From: Betaproteobacteria bacterium
GTDB lineage: Bacteria; Pseudomonadota; Gammaproteobacteria; Burkholderiales; Usitatibacteraceae
Reading direction: 5' to 3'
DNA length: 64,000 nt
Assembly (NCBI GenBank): GCA_016711875.1
Contig: JADJSD010000001.1
Span: forward strand, 930,001-994,000
This document shows, one piece after another, positions 1 to 13,253 of the stretch (the stretch's first letter is position 1; each line of letters opens with the position of its first letter). Under the pieces are notes generated by a model, which worked only from the letters and a program-made list of their open reading frames with translations, ran no database searches and was not told the DNA's origin. The position numbers and the translations under genes were made by a program.

Positions 1-1866
1 GGCCGCGCGCGTACCCGGCACAGCCTTGAGCTTCGGGCGCACCTGCGAGGTGAATTCCGGCACCCAGCGCTTCAGGTCGCGGCGCACCTCGGCGTCGGAG
101 ACCACGCGGTCCTGCTCGAGCCACGGAAGCAGTTCGTCGAGCCAGGCCGCCACGGCCTCGCGCGCCTTCGCCACGCGCAGCTTCGGGTGCGGCGTGGGCC
201 GCGTGTGCTCGTCGTCGGCGAGCAGCTCCTCGAAGAGCTTCTCGCCCGGACGAAGGCCCGTGTAGACGATGCGCACTTCCTCCTCGCTCTGCTCGGCGAG
301 GCGGATCATGTCGCGGGCCAGGTCGACGATGCGAACCGGCTCGCCCATGTCCATCACGAAGATCTCGCCGCCCAGGCCCATGCAGCCCGCCTGCAGCACG
401 AGCTGCGCGGCCTCGGGGATCGACATGAAGTAGCGGACCATCTCCGGGTGCGTCACGGTCACCGGGCCGCCCTTGTCGATCTGTTCCTGGAACTTCGGGA
501 TCACGCTGCCGGCGCTGCCCAGCACGTTGCCGAAGCGGACCATCTCGAAGCGCGTGGTGGACGAACCCTGCAGCGCCTGGCACACCATCTCCGCCATCCG
601 CTTGGTCGCGCCCATCACGTTGGTGGGGTTCACGGCCTTGTCGGTGGAGACGAAGACGAACTTGGCGACGCCGTAGTCGATGGCCGCGCGGGCGACGACG
701 TACGTGCCCCAGACGTTGTTCTGGACGGCTTCCCAGGCGTTCAGCTCCTCCATGAGCGGCACGTGCTTGTAGGCGGCCGCGTGGAAGACGATGGAAGGCG
801 AGTACTGGTGCATCACCTGCGCCATGCGGCGGGCGTTCTTCACGTCGCCCACGATGCCGGCGACGCCCATGTCCGGGAAGTGCTCGCGAAGTTCCGCATC
901 CACCTTGTACATCGCGTATTCGCTCTGCTCGAAGAGCACCAGCATCGAGGGCTGGTACTGCGAGATCTGGCGGCACAGCTCCGAGCCGATCGAGCCGCCG
1001 GCGCCCGTGACGAGGACCACCTTGCCGGTGAGCAGGTCGTGCAGGCCGGCGTCGTCGAGCGTGACCGGGTCGCGCCGCATCAGGTCCTCGACCGCCACCT
1101 TGCGGATCTTGGGGGCGGTCAGCTTGCCGCCGGCCATCGTGCCGAGCGAGGGCACCGTGAGCACCGACATCTTGGCCCGGTTGCACACCTCCAGCACGCG
1201 CCGGCGCACGCGGTAGGGCACCGAGGGCATCGCGATGATGGCGTGGCGCACCTTCAGGCGCGCGGCGATGCGCGGCACCTCGTCGAGCCCGCCCATCACG
1301 CGAACGCCCTGCAGCAATCGCCCGCGCTTCTGCGCGTCGTCGTCGAAGAGGCCCATCACGCGCCACTCGCTGTTGCGAGAGAGGTCCTTCAGCAGGCTCA
1401 CCGCCGCGTCGCCCGCGCCCAGCACGAGCACCGGCGTGCCCTGCTCGCCGCCACGGCCGTAGAGGCTCCACTCACGGAAGGAGCGCAACGTCATGCGCGA
1501 GCCCGCGAGGAGCGCGATGAGCACGAGCGGGTAGAGCACGTATTCGCGATAGCCCAGCACGCCCCCCAGGCCGGTGCCGAAGAGCACGAGCGCGATGGCC
1601 ACCGTGCCGGCGAGGACGGAGAAGACGATGCGCTGGATGTCCGGCAGGCTCGTGTAGCGCCAGATGCCCTGGTACACGCCGAAGAGATAGTTCACGAGGC
1701 CCTGCAGCGGCACGGCCACCAGGAGCGCGAGGCCGACCCCGCCGTTGAGGGCCGAGCCCGCGTCGCCGCGCAGCAGGGCGAAGGCGCCCAGCCAGCTGAG
1801 CATGAAGGCGACGGCGTCGTGGCCCAGGGCCGCGAGGGCGCGCGAATCGAATTGGAAAGGCTTCAT
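1..1866 (-). CDS. wbpM: WbpM/FlaA1-like nucleotide-sugar 4,6-dehydratase (3' end off left edge)
   Basis: Membrane-bound polysaccharide biosynthesis dehydratase of the WbpM/CapD family, expected to convert UDP-GlcNAc to a 4-keto-6-deoxy sugar for O-antigen. I translated 622 codons without a stop, so the C-terminus lies outside the window. The first ~110 residues contain four hydrophobic segments. A first nucleotide-binding fold follows (VLVLGAGDAA), then the SDR domain starting near residue 285 with VTGAGGSIGSE. The catalytic stretch near residue 410 reads STDKAVNPTNVMGATK, i.e. a Ser-Met-Lys triad, which is the known WbpM-type variant of the usual Ser-Tyr-Lys. The ATG at 1866 was chosen. An in-frame ATG nine bases upstream (1875) is equally possible. 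It is the last gene of a minus-strand set with the WbpL- and WbpV-like genes, the same order as in the Pseudomonas B-band locus. Confidence 0.9.
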   Translation of the reverse strand, partial: MKPFQFDSRALAALGHDAVAFMLSWLGAFALLRGDAGSALNGGVGLALLVAVPLQGLVNYLFGVYQGIWRYTSLPDIQRIVFSVLAGTVAIALVLFGTGLGGVLGYREYVLYPLVLIALLAGSRMTLRSFREWSLYGRGGEQGTPVLVLGAGDAAVSLLKDLSRNSEWRVMGLFDDDAQKRGRLLQGVRVMGGLDEVPRIAARLKVRHAIIAMPSVPYRVRRRVLEVCNRAKMSVLTVPSLGTMAGGKLTAPKIRKVAVEDLMRRDPVTLDDAGLHDLLTGKVVLVTGAGGSIGSELCRQISQYQPSMLVLFEQSEYAMYKVDAELREHFPDMGVAGIVGDVKNARRMAQVMHQYSPSIVFHAAAYKHVPLMEELNAWEAVQNNVWGTYVVARAAIDYGVAKFVFVSTDKAVNPTNVMGATKRMAEMVCQALQGSSTTRFEMVRFGNVLGSAGSVIPKFQEQIDKGGPVTVTHPEMVRYFMSIPEAAQLVLQAGCMGLGGEIFVMDMGEPVRIVDLARDMIRLAEQSEEEVRIVYTGLRPGEKLFEELLADDEHTRPTPHPKLRVAKAREAVAAWLDELLPWLEQDRVVSDAEVRRDLKRWVPEFTSQVRPKLKAVPGTRAA

Positions 1867-1966
1867 GGCGAGCATCCGTTCGGGTCGATCGAGGGTGCGC
1901 CTGCGGTTCTTGTTCTTGGCCCGGGGGAAGCGAGCTGGCATCGAGGCGGATCTGTCGCGGCGCGCA

Positions 1967-2935
1967 TCAGGCCGTCCGCCTCGGATGCCGTCGGTCGATC
2001 GCGACCAGGGCGACGACGTAAGCGACCACCCACAGCGCGAGTATACCGCGATGCAACATGACCGGCCCCTCCAGGGCGAGGAGCGCGCAGGCGCCCGCCG
2101 CGAGCATGACGGCCCAGGCCGCGAAGGCCAGGCGCCGATGGCTCCAGCCCCCGGTCACGAGCCGCTGGTAGTAGTGCGTCCGGTGCGCGACCCACACCTT
2201 CTCGCGCGCGGCGAGGCGGCGCAGCAGCGTGACCGTGGCATCCACCCAGAACGGCGAGAAGGCGAGCAGCGGAAACCACCACGGCCATACGCCGCGTGCG
2301 ATTCCGAGGGCACCCAGCGCGCCCGCGAGGAAGCCCAGGGGAATCGAGCCCGCGTCGCCGAGGAAGACTTTCGCGGGCGGGGCGTTGAAGGCGAGAAAGG
2401 CGAGGCTCGCCGCCGCGAGGCTGCCGGCCGCGAGGGCGAGGTCGGCGGCGCCGCCGGCATCCGCCGCGAGGGCCATCGCCCCGAAGCCCGCCACGGCCAT
2501 GCCTCCGGCAAGGCCGTCCGCGCCGTCCATGAAGTTGTAGAGGTTCGTCATCCACACGAGGGCGAGGACACAGGGCACCGCGATCGCGAGGGGCGGCGAA
2601 CCGAGCGGGCCGAGCACCACCACGAGCGCCGCCGCCGCGTGACCCGCGAGCCGCATCGAGGCGGGGAGGGCTCGGAGGTCGTCAGCGAGCGAAAGGAGCG
2701 CGAGCCCCAGCGCGCACGCGGCGACGATCCGCAGGTCCGGCCCGCAGCCGGCGAAGATCGCCGTGAGCGAGCCCGCCATCACGCCCAGGCCGCCGATGCG
2801 GGGCCGGGGGGTCACGTGCAGCGAGCGCGCGTTGGGCTGGTCCTGGAGCCGCTTCGCGAGGAACGTGCGCCGCGAGAAGGCGATCACGCCGAGCGCGATG
2901 GCAAAGGCCGCGGCGAGGGCGCCCGCCAGGGTCAT
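1967..2935 (-). CDS. wbpL: WecA/WbpL-family UDP-sugar:undecaprenyl-phosphate glycosyl-1-phosphate transferase
   Basis: A 322-residue polytopic membrane protein of the MraY/WecA family. It starts lipid-linked polysaccharide synthesis by moving a sugar-1-phosphate from a UDP-sugar to undecaprenyl phosphate at the inner membrane. Family motifs are all visible: the Asp pair in LADDLRALP, NLYNFMDGADGLAGG, FLGDAGSIPLGF and the cytoplasmic HRTHYYQRL. Around ten hydrophobic helices are apparent. The ATG at 2935 is chosen because it overlaps the upstream epimerase stop as ATGA, which indicates translational coupling; the reading frame stays open much further upstream but only as an antisense shadow. 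The gene is followed by wbpM about 90 bases on. Confidence 0.9.
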   Translation of the reverse strand: MTLAGALAAAFAIALGVIAFSRRTFLAKRLQDQPNARSLHVTPRPRIGGLGVMAGSLTAIFAGCGPDLRIVAACALGLALLSLADDLRALPASMRLAGHAAAALVVVLGPLGSPPLAIAVPCVLALVWMTNLYNFMDGADGLAGGMAVAGFGAMALAADAGGAADLALAAGSLAAASLAFLAFNAPPAKVFLGDAGSIPLGFLAGALGALGIARGVWPWWFPLLAFSPFWVDATVTLLRRLAAREKVWVAHRTHYYQRLVTGGWSHRRLAFAAWAVMLAAGACALLALEGPVMLHRGILALWVVAYVVALVAIDRRHPRRTA

Positions 2936-3825
2936 GGGCGCTCCTGTCGCCAGGCGTCGACGGTCGCGGCGAGATCGCCCTCCAGCGAGCGCGTCGGACG
3001 CCAGCCGAGCACCTGCCGCAGCGGCAAGCCGTCGGCCTCGAGCGAGCGCGTGAGCCGGAGCACCTGTTCGCCCCGTCCCGCAAGACGGGCGGCGGCCTCG
3101 AGCAAGCCCACCGGAATCGCGAACAAGCGAGGCGGCATCGCCATCGCCGCGCGGATCGCCGCGACGAGGCCGGGGGTCGAGACGGGGTCCGCCGGCGCCG
3201 CGGACCAGGCGCGCCCCTCGGCTCCCGGGTGCGTCGCGGCGAGCGCGAGCGCCTCGGCCGCGTCCTCGACGTGCACGAGGCTGCGGCGATTGTCGATGCC
3301 CGCGAACGGCAGCGGCACGCCCGACGCCGCGAGCGAGAGCAGGGCCCGGAAGTTGCCGCGCACGCCCGCGCCCCACACGAGCGGGATGCGCACGATGGCG
3401 TGGCCGATGCCGGCGGCGAGCACGGCGCGCTCGGCCTCGAGCTTGGAGCGCGCGTAGGCGTCCTCGGGGTGCGGCGGATCGCGTTCGGCGAAGGCGCGAC
3501 CCGGCGGCGATTCCTCGCCGAACACCTTCACGGAACTCGCGAACACGAACCGCCGCGCGCCGGCTGCAGCGGCAGCTTGCACGAGCGCCTGCGTCTTCAC
3601 GACGTTGTCGGCGTGGAAGGCGTCCTCGCGGCCGTGCGGATCGTGGACGCGGGCACCCAGGTGGATCACCGTCGCGCCGCGCAGGTCAGTGGCGACGAGC
3701 ACGTCACGCCACCGCTCGCCCGCGAGCGAGAGGGGCGTGAAGCCCGGCAGGCGGGCCGCCAGCGCACGGCCGACGAAACCGGTGGCGCCGGTGATCACGA
3801 TGCGGTCGACGGGGGTCGGGGACAT
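2932..3825 (-). CDS. NAD-dependent sugar epimerase/dehydratase (extended SDR, WbpV-like)
   Basis: A 297-residue extended short-chain dehydrogenase acting on nucleotide sugars. The N-terminal Rossmann motif is GATGFVG, the active site is YARSK with an upstream Ser in FASSVKVFGE, and the C-terminal half has the usual sugar-binding part. Together with the two following genes it mirrors the wbpV-wbpL-wbpM order, where the first enzyme epimerises or reduces the UDP-sugar used by the second. The exact substrate cannot be read from sequence. It starts just after a strong hairpin that ends the preceding lipoprotein gene, so there is little room (15 bases) for its own promoter; read-through or a promoter inside the lipoprotein gene is likely. 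Confidence 0.85.
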   Translation of the reverse strand: MSPTPVDRIVITGATGFVGRALAARLPGFTPLSLAGERWRDVLVATDLRGATVIHLGARVHDPHGREDAFHADNVVKTQALVQAAAAAGARRFVFASSVKVFGEESPPGRAFAERDPPHPEDAYARSKLEAERAVLAAGIGHAIVRIPLVWGAGVRGNFRALLSLAASGVPLPFAGIDNRRSLVHVEDAAEALALAATHPGAEGRAWSAAPADPVSTPGLVAAIRAAMAMPPRLFAIPVGLLEAAARLAGRGEQVLRLTRSLEADGLPLRQVLGWRPTRSLEGDLAATVDAWRQERP

Positions 3826-3840
3826 GGATGCCGCGAAAGC

Positions 3841-3866
3841 GAAACGGGCATCCCGAAGGATGCCCG
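3841..3866 (-). terminator. Rho-independent-type hairpin after the lipoprotein gene
   Basis: A perfect 9-bp stem (CGGGCATCC / GGATGCCCG) with a 4-base loop sits between the stop of the lipoprotein at 3893 and the start of the epimerase at 3825. Read on the minus strand it is followed by GTTTCGCTTTCG, a weak T-rich tail. It probably terminates or attenuates transcription before the polysaccharide genes. Confidence 0.65.
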
Positions 3867-3892
3867 CTCGCGAGGCGTGGAACGCGTGGCGC

Positions 3893-5230
3893 TTACGGGC
3901 AGGAAGCCGGAACCGTGGCCGTGAGGTTCACGATGGTCGCACCGTCCGTGATCGCCACCGTGGCGGTCGTCGGGTACGGCGTGACCGGCAGGTCCGGCAC
4001 CAGGCGGGTGACGGTGAGGACGTTGCCGCTGATGGTCGCCTGGACACGCGGGTGGCTCGTGACCGCCGAGAGCGAGCCGTTGCCGCCGATGACCGCCGCC
4101 GAGCCCGTGGGCGCCGCGCAGGTGAGGGTGAGCGTGGTCGGCGAGACCGCGATCGGGGGCAGCGTGCCCGTGCCCGGTTGCGAGGTCACCGTGATGGTGC
4201 CGCGGGCGCCCTGGGCGTCGATCACCGTCACCGTGCCCGATGGGCAGGTCGTGACGCCGACCGGGACCGTGACCGACATCAGGTCGCCGTTCCTCGCGAT
4301 CGGGTTCGGCCCGGCGATGATGAGCGGCGATGAAGTGAACACCTGGTAGGGACCCACGCCACCCAGGACGATCGACTGGCCCGAGCCCGAGCCACACGTG
4401 CCCGCGAGGCCGCCCGTGAAGGTGAAGCTGTTCGGGATGAGGTTGATCGTGGTCGTCGGGTCCTGCTGGACGATCAGGAAGGTCTGGTCCGTCGTGACGC
4501 CCGTGCGCACATCGGTGATGCGGTACGTGGCGATCTGCGTCGGCGCGCCGACGGTCACGCGAAGGCGCGCCAGCACGAGGCCGGTCTGGTCCGTGGTGGC
4601 GCGCAGCTGGTTCACGAGCTGCGGCACGAGGGCCGGATCTTCCTGGACGAACTGGAAGTCGCCGCGAATCTTGTCGAACTGCAGGACGCGATTGCCGTAA
4701 CGCGTGCCTTGCGACGTAGGCGAGAAGCGGATCACGCTGTCGAGGCCCGAGCAAGCCTGGGGCGCGTTACCCGTGCCGCTGGCGCAGGTGGACTGGTAGG
4801 ACACCCCGTAACCGGTGAAGAAGTTCTGCAGGACGTTGTAGTTGCCCGTGACCGCAGCGCCCCCGGAATCGGTCACCGTGATGATGAGGCTGCGGCTCGG
4901 CACCTGATCGGGATCCTGGCCCACATCGACCACGCCCGGGTTGTTCGCCACGAACTCGAACGAACTCGACGAAGTGGAGTAACCGAGCGCGACCAGGGTC
5001 TGCTCGTTCGAGGTGATCAGGTAGGGACGCCGGCCGCCGACGATGCTGATGGTGTACGGCACGCCCGCATAGAGCGACCCTGCTTGCGGCGTGATCGAAA
5101 TCGGACTGCCGGACGTGGCTGGCGAGCCGGACGCTCCACCCCCACCGCAGGAAACGAGGAAGACGGCCGCCGACGCGATGAAGGCGATGGAAAGCTGGGA
5201 CTGGACGCTGCGGAGGGCGGCGAAATTCAC
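3893..5230 (-). CDS. Putative lipoprotein with Ig-like repeat modules (paralogue of the next gene upstream)
   Basis: A 445-residue predicted lipoprotein of unknown function. The signal peptide ends in LVSC followed by GGGG, a lipobox with the lipidated Cys at about residue 28. The rest is rich in Thr, Val, Gly and Ser and looks like beta-sandwich modules. At least three modules share the pattern 'GG-x-x-PY-x-(I/V)-x-(T/S)S', and later modules carry paired Cys (TCGSGSG, TTCPSG, TLTCAAP, ending ASCP) likely to form disulfides. The start is GTG at 5230, with AAAGGGGA seven bases upstream as a good ribosome binding site. It lies 187 bases downstream of a paralogue with the same length and module order. 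It is probably exported to the outer membrane or the surface. Confidence 0.75.
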   Translation of the reverse strand: MNFAALRSVQSQLSIAFIASAAVFLVSCGGGGASGSPATSGSPISITPQAGSLYAGVPYTISIVGGRRPYLITSNEQTLVALGYSTSSSSFEFVANNPGVVDVGQDPDQVPSRSLIITVTDSGGAAVTGNYNVLQNFFTGYGVSYQSTCASGTGNAPQACSGLDSVIRFSPTSQGTRYGNRVLQFDKIRGDFQFVQEDPALVPQLVNQLRATTDQTGLVLARLRVTVGAPTQIATYRITDVRTGVTTDQTFLIVQQDPTTTINLIPNSFTFTGGLAGTCGSGSGQSIVLGGVGPYQVFTSSPLIIAGPNPIARNGDLMSVTVPVGVTTCPSGTVTVIDAQGARGTITVTSQPGTGTLPPIAVSPTTLTLTCAAPTGSAAVIGGNGSLSAVTSHPRVQATISGNVLTVTRLVPDLPVTPYPTTATVAITDGATIVNLTATVPASCP

Positions 5231-5298
5231 GATCGATTCCCCTTTGTGCTGGGGCCCGCGGGCATAAATCTCAAGAAATCAGCGGGCTATCGCGGATA

Positions 5299-5327
5299 AT
5301 TAAAGCGCAACTTTCAATTGCTTGCAA
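5299..5327 (-). promoter_or_regulatory. Candidate sigma-70 promoter for the lipoprotein gene at 5230
   Basis: In an AT-rich island within the 187-base gap, the minus strand reads TTGCAA, 17 bases, then TTTAAT (5 of 6 to the -10 consensus), about 60 bases before the GTG start. The same island holds an inverted repeat, AACTTTCA / TGAAAGTT, spanning 5309-5336, which may be an operator or the end of the upstream transcript. Confidence 0.35.
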
Positions 5328-5417
5328 GTGAAAGTTTCGCTTTCGGCCGGGGAAACGGCCGGGCGTGGCGAGGGTGCGACACGCCGGCCGGACGGGTTGC
5401 CCTGGCTGCCGGGGTTG

Positions 5418-6740
5418 TCAGGGGGGGCAGGCCGTCGTGGCCGCCAGCCCGTTCAGGGTCACCGTGACGGGCAGGACCGATTTGCCGTCCGAAACGAAGA
5501 CCTGGAGCGTCTGCGGCGAGGTGATCCCCGGCGCCGCGGAACCCTTGGCCCGGGCGATCGAGACCGCGCTGCCGGCAACCGTAGTCACAAGGGCGCCACT
5601 TCCGGCCGCCGCGAAGAACGTGCCCGAGCCACCGGCCGCCACGACCCCGGCGGTGTCCGTGCAGGTCGCGATCGCAACGGCATTCGGCGAGACGAGGAAC
5701 TGCGGGACGACCTCGACCGTTCCCACCTTGTTCGACACCGTCACCGTGGCCGTCGCCCCGCTCGCGTCGATGATGCCGATGGTGGCGATATCCGCGCAGC
5801 CGCCGTTCGAGGTGACGCTGAAGCGCCCGCCGCTCGTGGTGACGACGCTCGGGGTCACGAAGGCCACGCTGCCCGGCTGGGTGATCTGGTAGGGCGGGCG
5901 GCCGCCGAAGACGACCACGTCGGCGCCCAGGCCCGAGGCGCAGGCCGTGGTGTTCGGGCCGGTGAAGTTGATGACGTTGGGCAGGGCGACCAGCGGTGCA
6001 GAGCCGTTCTGGGAAATCGTGAAACTCGTGCGCTGGAAGGCGCCGGTGGCGAGGTCCGTGATCTGGATGAGGGCCGTCTGGGCGAGGGCTTCGGGCAACG
6101 CGCGGATGCGGATGCGCGCGACGCCCAGCTCGTCGGTGATAGTGTTGGCGGAAGCCGCGAGCACTTCCGGCGTCACGCCGAAACCCGAGGCGATGATGCG
6201 GAAATCGCCCGAGACCACGCCGAAGCTCACGCCGCGCGCCGCCAGGGGAATGCCCCCTTGCGAGACCGTGACCTTCACTTCCGCGTCGCCTCCGGCGCAA
6301 ATGGACGAGCCGCAGGCCGCAGGCTGCGTGGCCGAGGGGGTGATCGTCACGGTGTTGCCGACGGTGCCGGGGCGCACAGTCACGTTCGCCGTGACGGGCA
6401 CGGCGGAACCGGTGTCGCGGACCGTCAGAGTCACCGGCGTATCCGCCGCCACCGGGTTCGGCACGAGGTTCACCGACCGTCCCGTGACGCCGCCCGCGAT
6501 GGGGATCACCGCCTGGTTGCTCGAGGTGACGATGTAGGAACCCGTGCCGCCCGACAGGACGAAGGTGGTGGGCAGGCCCGAATACATCGTCGTGCCGGTG
6601 CCCGGCAGGATCGAGATCGCCGGATCCGTCACGATCGGCGACGGGTTCGCGGAGACCGAGCCTCCGCAGGAGGAGACGCCGATGGCGACGAGGGCGGCCG
6701 CGGCGAACCGCAGGAGAAGGGGGAGGACGCGGGAAGACAT
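5418..6740 (-). CDS. Putative lipoprotein with Ig-like repeat modules (tandem paralogue)
   Basis: A 440-residue paralogue of the 3893-5230 protein, arranged head to tail. The start at 6740 (MSSRVLPLLL) gives a normal signal peptide ending VSSC followed by GGS, a lipobox; longer in-frame starts would add an implausible Arg/Pro-rich leader. Mature modules match the paralogue in order: ISILPGTGTTMYSGLPTTF against ISITPQAGSLYAGVPYTI, NVINFTGPNTTACASGLG against NSFTFTGGLAGTCGSGSG, and a C-terminal Cys pair. No enzymatic motif is visible. It is divergent from gltB. Confidence 0.75.
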   Translation of the reverse strand: MSSRVLPLLLRFAAAALVAIGVSSCGGSVSANPSPIVTDPAISILPGTGTTMYSGLPTTFVLSGGTGSYIVTSSNQAVIPIAGGVTGRSVNLVPNPVAADTPVTLTVRDTGSAVPVTANVTVRPGTVGNTVTITPSATQPAACGSSICAGGDAEVKVTVSQGGIPLAARGVSFGVVSGDFRIIASGFGVTPEVLAASANTITDELGVARIRIRALPEALAQTALIQITDLATGAFQRTSFTISQNGSAPLVALPNVINFTGPNTTACASGLGADVVVFGGRPPYQITQPGSVAFVTPSVVTTSGGRFSVTSNGGCADIATIGIIDASGATATVTVSNKVGTVEVVPQFLVSPNAVAIATCTDTAGVVAAGGSGTFFAAAGSGALVTTVAGSAVSIARAKGSAAPGITSPQTLQVFVSDGKSVLPVTVTLNGLAATTACPP

Positions 6741-7097
6741 GACGGTCACTGGCGGAAGTCCCTGTGGTCGGGGCGCGCCGGCAGGCGGGCACGCACGGGT
6801 TGTTCGCCAGATTCTACCCACAAGGCCCGCGGGACGCCCGCAAACCCCGCCATTTGCATCGCGGAATGGGACTGGAATTGTTGCGGCGCAGTATGCCCGT
6901 CGCTATCATGGAGGGTCCCGCACGAAACGCCGACCGGGCGGCCTGGCCCCCGCGGTCCGGCTCTCCCCGCCTCCCGAAGGGCCACAAGCCCCCAGACGGC
7001 CTCCCGCGGTCCGACGGGCCCACCGGCCCCAGCTCGCACGCACCGACTCACCCGTGTCACCGCGCCCCGATGGGCGCACCAGCTGAAAGGATTCGAG
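6741..7097 (+). other. Divergent intergenic region between lipoprotein and gltB
   Basis: 357 bases without a convincing gene. It must contain the promoters of both divergent units. Long open frames cross it on both strands, but these are by-products of high GC. Apart from one candidate gltB promoter and the gltB ribosome binding site (AAAGGA before 7098) I see no clear structure. Confidence 0.5.
6881..6909 (+). promoter_or_regulatory. Candidate promoter for gltBD
   Basis: TTGCGG, 17 bases, TATCAT (5 of 6 to TATAAT) about 190 bases before the gltB start. The -35 is weak. It would give a leader of about 180 bases. Confidence 0.3.
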
Positions 7098-11750
<4,653 letters not shown>

Positions 11751-11791
11751 CGTGGCCGCGCAACGGGCCGCCAGACGAGAAGACTAGGACC

Positions 11792-13240
11792 ATGGGAAAA
11801 ATCACCGGCTTCATGGAAATCGCGCGCAAGGACCGCGGGTACGAGCCCGTCGCCGAGCGCATCAAGGTCTACCGCGAGTTCGTGCGTCCCCTGCCCGATG
11901 CGGAGATGAGCCAGCAGGGCGCGCGCTGCATGGACTGCGGCATCCCCTTCTGCCAGACGGGTTGCCCGGTCAACAACGTGATCCCCGACTGGAACGACCT
12001 CGTCTACAAGGGAAACTGGCGAAGCGCCCTCGAGGTGCTGCACTCGACCAACAACTTCCCCGAGTTCACGGGCCGCGTGTGCCCCGCGCCCTGCGAGGCC
12101 GCTTGCACCCTCAACATCAACAGCGACGCGGTGGCGATCAAGTCGATCGAGCAGGCCATCGTCGACAAGGGCTGGGTCGAGGGCTGGATCCAGCCCGAGC
12201 CGCCCTCGCACAAGACCGGCAAGCTGGTCGCGGTCATCGGCAGCGGCCCGGCGGGCCTCGCCTGCGCGCAGCAGCTCGCGCGCGCGGGCCACGCCGTCAC
12301 GCTCTTCGAGAAGAACGACCGGATCGGCGGGCTGCTGCGCTACGGCATTCCGGATTTCAAGATGGAAAAGCACCACATCGACCGCCGCATGGCGCAGATG
12401 CAGGCCGAGGGCGTCACTTTCCGCGCCGGCGTGAACGTGGGCGTCACCATCGCCGGGAAGCAGATCCTCGCGGATTTCGACGCGGTCGTGCTCTCCGGCG
12501 GCAGCGAGAAGCCGCGCGACCTCCCGGTGCCGGGGCGGGAACTCGCCGGCATCCACTACGCGATGGAATTCCTGCCGCAGCAGAACAAGGTCGTCGCCGG
12601 CGACAAGGTCCCCGCCCAGCTCCTCGCCACCGGCAAGCACGTCGTGGTGATCGGCGGCGGCGACACGGGCAGCGACTGCATCGGCACCTCCATCCGCCAG
12701 GGCGCGAAGAGCGTCGTGAACTTCGAGCTCATGCCGCAACCGCCGGATCAGGAGGACAAGCCCCTCACCTGGCCCAACTGGCCGATGAAGCTGCGCACCT
12801 CGTCCTCGCACGAGGAAGGCGCCAAGCGCGACTTCGCCATCACCACGAAGTCGCTGCAGGGGAAGAACGGAAAGATCGAGAGCCTCACCGCCTGCAAGGT
12901 CGACTGGGTGAAGGACGCCAAGGGCGGCATGGCGATGAAGGAAGTGCCCGGCACCGAGTTCACGATCCCCGCCGACCTCGTGCTGCTCGCCATGGGCTAC
13001 GTGCACCCGGTCCACGAGGGCCTGCTTACGGAGCTCGGCGTGGAGAAGGACGCGCGCGGCAACGTGAAGGCCACGACCGACGGCGCCGGCTGCTACGCGA
13101 CCAGCGCCCCGAAGGTCTTCGCCGCCGGCGACATGCGCCGCGGCCAGTCGCTCGTGGTGTGGGCGATCCGCGAAGGCCGCCAGTGCGCCCGCGAGGTGGA
13201 CGCCTACCTCATGGGCGGCGCCTCGGACCTGCCGCGATAG
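11792..13240 (+). CDS. gltD: Glutamate synthase (NADPH) small subunit
   Basis: A 482-residue small subunit of GOGAT, which oxidises NADPH and passes electrons to GltB. The N-terminus carries two Cys groups for 4Fe-4S clusters (CMDCGIPFCQTGCP and CPAPCEAAC). The FAD site is VIGSGPAGLACAQ and the NADPH site is VIGGGDTGSDC. A C-terminal FAD motif, AAGDMRRGQSLVVWAIREGR, is typical of the family. It is co-transcribed with gltB. The start at 11792 has AGGA upstream. Confidence 0.97.
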   Translation: MGKITGFMEIARKDRGYEPVAERIKVYREFVRPLPDAEMSQQGARCMDCGIPFCQTGCPVNNVIPDWNDLVYKGNWRSALEVLHSTNNFPEFTGRVCPAPCEAACTLNINSDAVAIKSIEQAIVDKGWVEGWIQPEPPSHKTGKLVAVIGSGPAGLACAQQLARAGHAVTLFEKNDRIGGLLRYGIPDFKMEKHHIDRRMAQMQAEGVTFRAGVNVGVTIAGKQILADFDAVVLSGGSEKPRDLPVPGRELAGIHYAMEFLPQQNKVVAGDKVPAQLLATGKHVVVIGGGDTGSDCIGTSIRQGAKSVVNFELMPQPPDQEDKPLTWPNWPMKLRTSSSHEEGAKRDFAITTKSLQGKNGKIESLTACKVDWVKDAKGGMAMKEVPGTEFTIPADLVLLAMGYVHPVHEGLLTELGVEKDARGNVKATTDGAGCYATSAPKVFAAGDMRRGQSLVVWAIREGRQCAREVDAYLMGGASDLPR

Positions 13241-13253
13241 CGGAGCCGCCGCC

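Noticed and set aside
187..2061. 624-codon plus-strand open frame opposite wbpM
   Set aside because: Arg/His/Ala-rich translation without family motifs; it is the antisense shadow of a well-conserved GC-rich gene.
5322..7097. Long in-frame extension upstream of gltB
   Set aside because: It crosses antisense to a lipoprotein gene, lacks GltB similarity, and the ATG at 7098 has a ribosome binding site and correct propeptide.
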